NCBI GenBank assembly: GCA_947175845.1
Contig: CAMWOK010000108.1
Coordinates: 1 to 8,679, forward strand
Direction: 5' to 3'
DNA from: an uncultured Lachnospiraceae bacterium
GTDB taxonomy: Bacteria; Bacillota; Clostridia; Lachnospirales; Lachnospiraceae
Length of the DNA: 8,679 nt
Each line of letters opens with the position of its first letter. The first letter of the stretch is position 1. Positions 6,256 through 8,679 of the stretch are shown piece after piece. The notes under the pieces are model-generated. The model saw only the letters and a program-made list of their open reading frames with translations, did not search any database and was not told the DNA's origin. Both the position numbers and the translations under genes were made by a program.

Positions 6256-7971
6256 ATGATTTCTGTATTTTTAAGCTGGTTATATATCGCGGCCACTGCA
6301 TTTCTGGCGGGGTACGGACTGTGTGCGCTGGTTCACAAAACACTGAACTATCCGATCCGCGACATTGGCTGTATCGTCGCGGTGGGGCTGATGACAGTCA
6401 CTGTGTACGCACAGATCTTCAGTCTGTTTTACAAGGTTGGTGCGGCTGCGAACGCTGTTCTGGCTGTGGTGTGTGTGGTGATTGCGGTGCTTGAAAGGCG
6501 CCGCATCACAGAAGCTCTGACACGGGCGTGGAGCGGCAGAAGCGTTATGTGGAAGCTCTCTGTGGTGCTGGGGGCTGCAGTCTGGTGCTTTTGCACATCG
6601 AGAGGTTACATGCACTATGATTCCGATCTGTACCATGCACAGAGCATACGGTGGATTGAGGAGTACGGCGTTGTGAAGGGACTGGGCAATCTCCATGTGC
6701 GGTTTGCCTACAACAGTTCCTTTTTTGCACTTTCGGCACTTTACAGCATGAAGTTTCTGACGGGGCGATCGCTCCACACAGTCAATGGGTTTATGGCACT
6801 TCTGCTCTGGGTGCAGGTGCTGCCACTCTTTTGCCGTTCTTGCAGAAAAGGACAAAAGAGGACTGTGGTGACAGACTTTGCAAGGCTCGGCGCGCTGTAT
6901 TATCTGACGGTTATCTACAGTGATATCGTGGCTCCGGCATCGGATTATGCGATTATGTGCGTGGTGTTTTTTATTGTGATCAGGTGGCTGGAGCTGCTTG
7001 AGAAGCAGGAGGACAGCGTCGTGCCGTATGCGCTGCTGTGCGTGGCGGCCGTGTACGCAGTGACCTTGAAGCTGACAGCGGGACTGATATTGCTCCTGCT
7101 GGCAAAACCCGTTTCCATGCTGGTCAGGGAGAAAAACTGGCGCGACACTGGGATCTATCTTGCGATGGGCATCGTGACAGCGGTGCCGTGGCTTGCAAGG
7201 ACAGTGCTCATATCGGGGTATCTGCTTTATCCGTTTCCAGCGTTGGATCTCTTTGACGTGGACTGGAAAATCGATGCGGCAAAGGCGGCGCTCGACGCGG
7301 CGGAGATCCGGACATGGGGCAGGGGGCTAAACAACGCGGCACTCGCAGACCTGCCGATGACACAGTGGTTTTCCGGCTGGTTTGGCGCGCTTCCTGCGAC
7401 GGGAAAGCTTTTGGTTACAGGCGACCTTGTCTGTGTGGCTGTCTTTGTGATTCTGGCAGTCTCTCTGCTCTGCCGCAGGCGCAGCGCAGAGAGACTGTTA
7501 AGAGGGCAGATTCTTGTGCTCGCTGCGGTGCTGGTCTCGTACGGATTCTGGCAGTTTTCAGCGCCGCTTCTGCGCTATGGATACGCATATGTTCTGCTGA
7601 CAGTTACGATAACAAGTGGTATTTTATGCGATATTTTGACAAAATCCTTTGACAAATGGCAAAAAAAGGATATGATAAGAAAGATAACTGTTTTTGGAAC
7701 CTGTGCACTGTGGGCTTTCTCGGCTGTAAAACTGACGTCTCTTGCGCGGTACTGCTGCGGCAAGGCGGGAGAACAGCGGTATGTATGGCAGCAGGATTAC
7801 GGGAGTTATGCGCTTGAGAGCTATGTGGTGGAGGATGTCACATTTTATTATCCGGTGCAGGATGACCGGGTTGGGTATGATTCTTTTCCGGCGATCCCAA
7901 GACCGGTGAAGATACAGTTTCGGGGAGCGTCGGTCGCAGAAGGGTTTTATCCTGACAGGGAAGAGCGCTGA
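6256..7971 (+). CDS. polytopic membrane protein, LIC_10190-like (possible GT-C enzyme)
   Basis: 571 residues with about 12 hydrophobic segments, for example near 3-24, 36-58, 62-79, 99-115, 173-192, 210-225, 232-246, 257-284, 299-318, 388-405, 417-432 and 440-460. Conserved-looking polar motifs fall in a loop after the fourth segment: YDSDLYH (121-127) followed by WIEEYGVVKGLGNLHVRF (133-150) and YNSSFF. By memory these match the LIC_10190 family of membrane proteins found in surface glycan loci, whose function is not established. The acidic residues in an early extracytoplasmic loop resemble the catalytic position of GT-C glycosyltransferases, so a polyprenyl-phosphate-sugar-dependent transfer is plausible but unproven. 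The last 75 residues are soluble and likely extracytoplasmic. The gene starts 1 nt after the asnB-like stop and precedes a GT-C gene, which supports a joint role in glycan assembly. Confidence 0.85.
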   Translation: MISVFLSWLYIAATAFLAGYGLCALVHKTLNYPIRDIGCIVAVGLMTVTVYAQIFSLFYKVGAAANAVLAVVCVVIAVLERRRITEALTRAWSGRSVMWKLSVVLGAAVWCFCTSRGYMHYDSDLYHAQSIRWIEEYGVVKGLGNLHVRFAYNSSFFALSALYSMKFLTGRSLHTVNGFMALLLWVQVLPLFCRSCRKGQKRTVVTDFARLGALYYLTVIYSDIVAPASDYAIMCVVFFIVIRWLELLEKQEDSVVPYALLCVAAVYAVTLKLTAGLILLLLAKPVSMLVREKNWRDTGIYLAMGIVTAVPWLARTVLISGYLLYPFPALDLFDVDWKIDAAKAALDAAEIRTWGRGLNNAALADLPMTQWFSGWFGALPATGKLLVTGDLVCVAVFVILAVSLLCRRRSAERLLRGQILVLAAVLVSYGFWQFSAPLLRYGYAYVLLTVTITSGILCDILTKSFDKWQKKDMIRKITVFGTCALWAFSAVKLTSLARYCCGKAGEQRYVWQQDYGSYALESYVVEDVTFYYPVQDDRVGYDSFPAIPRPVKIQFRGASVAEGFYPDREER

Positions 7972-7985
7972 CAGGTTTCTGGTTT

Positions 7986-7991
7986 AGGAGG
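7986..7991 (+). promoter_or_regulatory. ribosome binding site upstream of the GT-C gene
   Basis: A perfect AGGAGG lies 12 nt before the ATG at 8004, longer than the optimal spacing. A second ATG at 7993 is only 1 nt from it and opens a four-codon frame whose TGA overlaps the 8004 start as ATGA. No other in-frame ATG, GTG or TTG exists between 7968 and 8004, so 8004 is the best start. Confidence 0.65.
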
Positions 7992-8003
7992 AATGGTAAG
8001 GGA

Positions 8004-8679
8004 ATGAGACGGATACATGTACCGGAGTGGATAACGGCAGGTATTGCATTTGTCTATTATTGGATTATGGCGCTGTATAAGCTCACGGACGCACCGATCT
8101 GGCAGGATGAGTCGATGGAATTTTATTGTTCCATACCTGTGCAGGGCACGATCAGGGGCGTGACGAAATACGCTACCATGTACGAGCGCATCGCGAATAT
8201 ACAACAGCAGCCGCCGCTGTACAACTGGCTGATGTGCGTGTGGCTCCAGGTGCGTGAGGACGAGTGGTGGTATCGGTTTTCGAGTGTTGTGTTCGGATTT
8301 ATTGCAGCGGTGGGACTGTATTTTGTGATAAGAAAGCTATGTGACCGCTATATGGCGGCCTTTTGTGTTGTGATTTATTCCAGTATCTACATTCTGATGT
8401 ACTATATAAAGGAAGCATCTGAATACTCCCTGCTGCTTCTGATACTGTTCTGGCTGCTCTATGTGTGGCTTCTGGTGTGCGAGCAGATGGACAACAGGCG
8501 GGTTCTTCTGTTCACGCTGTTCTGTGTGCTGTCGGTGTTTACCCATTACGGAGCAGTGTTTGTCGTGGTGCCTTTCGGGATCAGTGTTCTTGTGATGGCG
8601 GTTCGGAGGAAAGCGTGGGGCTGTCTGAAGCTGAGCCTTGTGTCTGACCTTGTGGCGGGCGGAGTGGGCGGCTTCATTC
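8004..8679 (+). CDS. GT39/ArnT-like GT-C membrane glycosyltransferase, N-terminal part (runs off window)
   Basis: The reading frame stays open from the ATG at 8004 to the window end: 225 complete codons, with no stop reached. The protein starts with a membrane segment (about 9-26), then an extracytoplasmic loop with the acidic pair DE in IWQDESMEFY (32-41) and QQQPPLYNWL (67-76). This is the standard GT-C layout, where an acidic residue in the first loop is the catalytic base and the PPLY segment precedes the second helix. Further helices lie near 92-110, 117-134, 141-160, 168-186 and 188-200. KEASEY (136-141) corresponds to the (E)-R/S-Y signature of this family. Such enzymes use a lipid-phosphate-linked sugar and act outside the membrane, adding sugars to glycans, lipids or proteins. 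The 32-nt gap after the LIC_10190-like gene suggests the same operon. The acceptor and sugar are unknown. A typical length is 450-700 residues, so less than half is present here. Confidence 0.85.
   Translation, partial: MRRIHVPEWITAGIAFVYYWIMALYKLTDAPIWQDESMEFYCSIPVQGTIRGVTKYATMYERIANIQQQPPLYNWLMCVWLQVREDEWWYRFSSVVFGFIAAVGLYFVIRKLCDRYMAAFCVVIYSSIYILMYYIKEASEYSLLLLILFWLLYVWLLVCEQMDNRRVLLFTLFCVLSVFTHYGAVFVVVPFGISVLVMAVRRKAWGCLKLSLVSDLVAGGVGGFI

Overview
The window looks like chromosomal DNA from a Gram-positive anaerobe of the Clostridia, most likely a Lachnospiraceae-type gut bacterium. The reasons are moderately GC-rich coding sequence, strong AGGAGG-type ribosome binding sites, a cytoplasmic PAS-rich hybrid histidine kinase with two receivers of a style common in that family, and a GH31 alpha-glucosidase fragment of the Lachnospiraceae type. 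This is inferred from protein style and not from a marker gene.

Layout. (1) Positions 1-741 (+) hold the 3' part of a GH31 alpha-glucosidase. Its 5' part, including the catalytic nucleophile, lies outside the window, and its C-terminal end may be frameshifted. (2) Positions 845-930 hold a very strong bidirectional terminator followed by two more hairpins, between the GH31 gene and the convergent gene. (3) Positions 934-4098 (-) encode a 1054-residue soluble hybrid sensor kinase: degenerate receiver, three PAS-like regions, HisKA, HATPase and two intact receivers. (4) Positions 4099-4355 form a divergent control region with a near-consensus promoter for the kinase, an extended -10 promoter for the rightward operon, and several small repeats. 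(5) Positions 4356 to beyond 8679 (+) form an apparent operon: an AsnB-type glutamine-dependent amidotransferase, a large polytopic membrane protein resembling the LIC_10190 family, and the N-terminal part of a GT-C (GT39/ArnT-like) membrane glycosyltransferase cut by the window end.

How the parts may fit. The GH31 enzyme is probably a sugar-catabolism gene unrelated to the rest. The asnB-like gene is tightly coupled (1 nt gap) to the membrane protein, and the GT-C gene follows 32 nt later. This suggests an asnB-family enzyme tied to building a cell-surface glycan rather than stand-alone asparagine supply. The divergent kinase has no response regulator or HPt partner in view. Whether it controls the operon is unknown; only the divergent arrangement and shared small repeats hint at it. 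No tRNA, rRNA, CRISPR array, insertion sequence or phage gene was seen.
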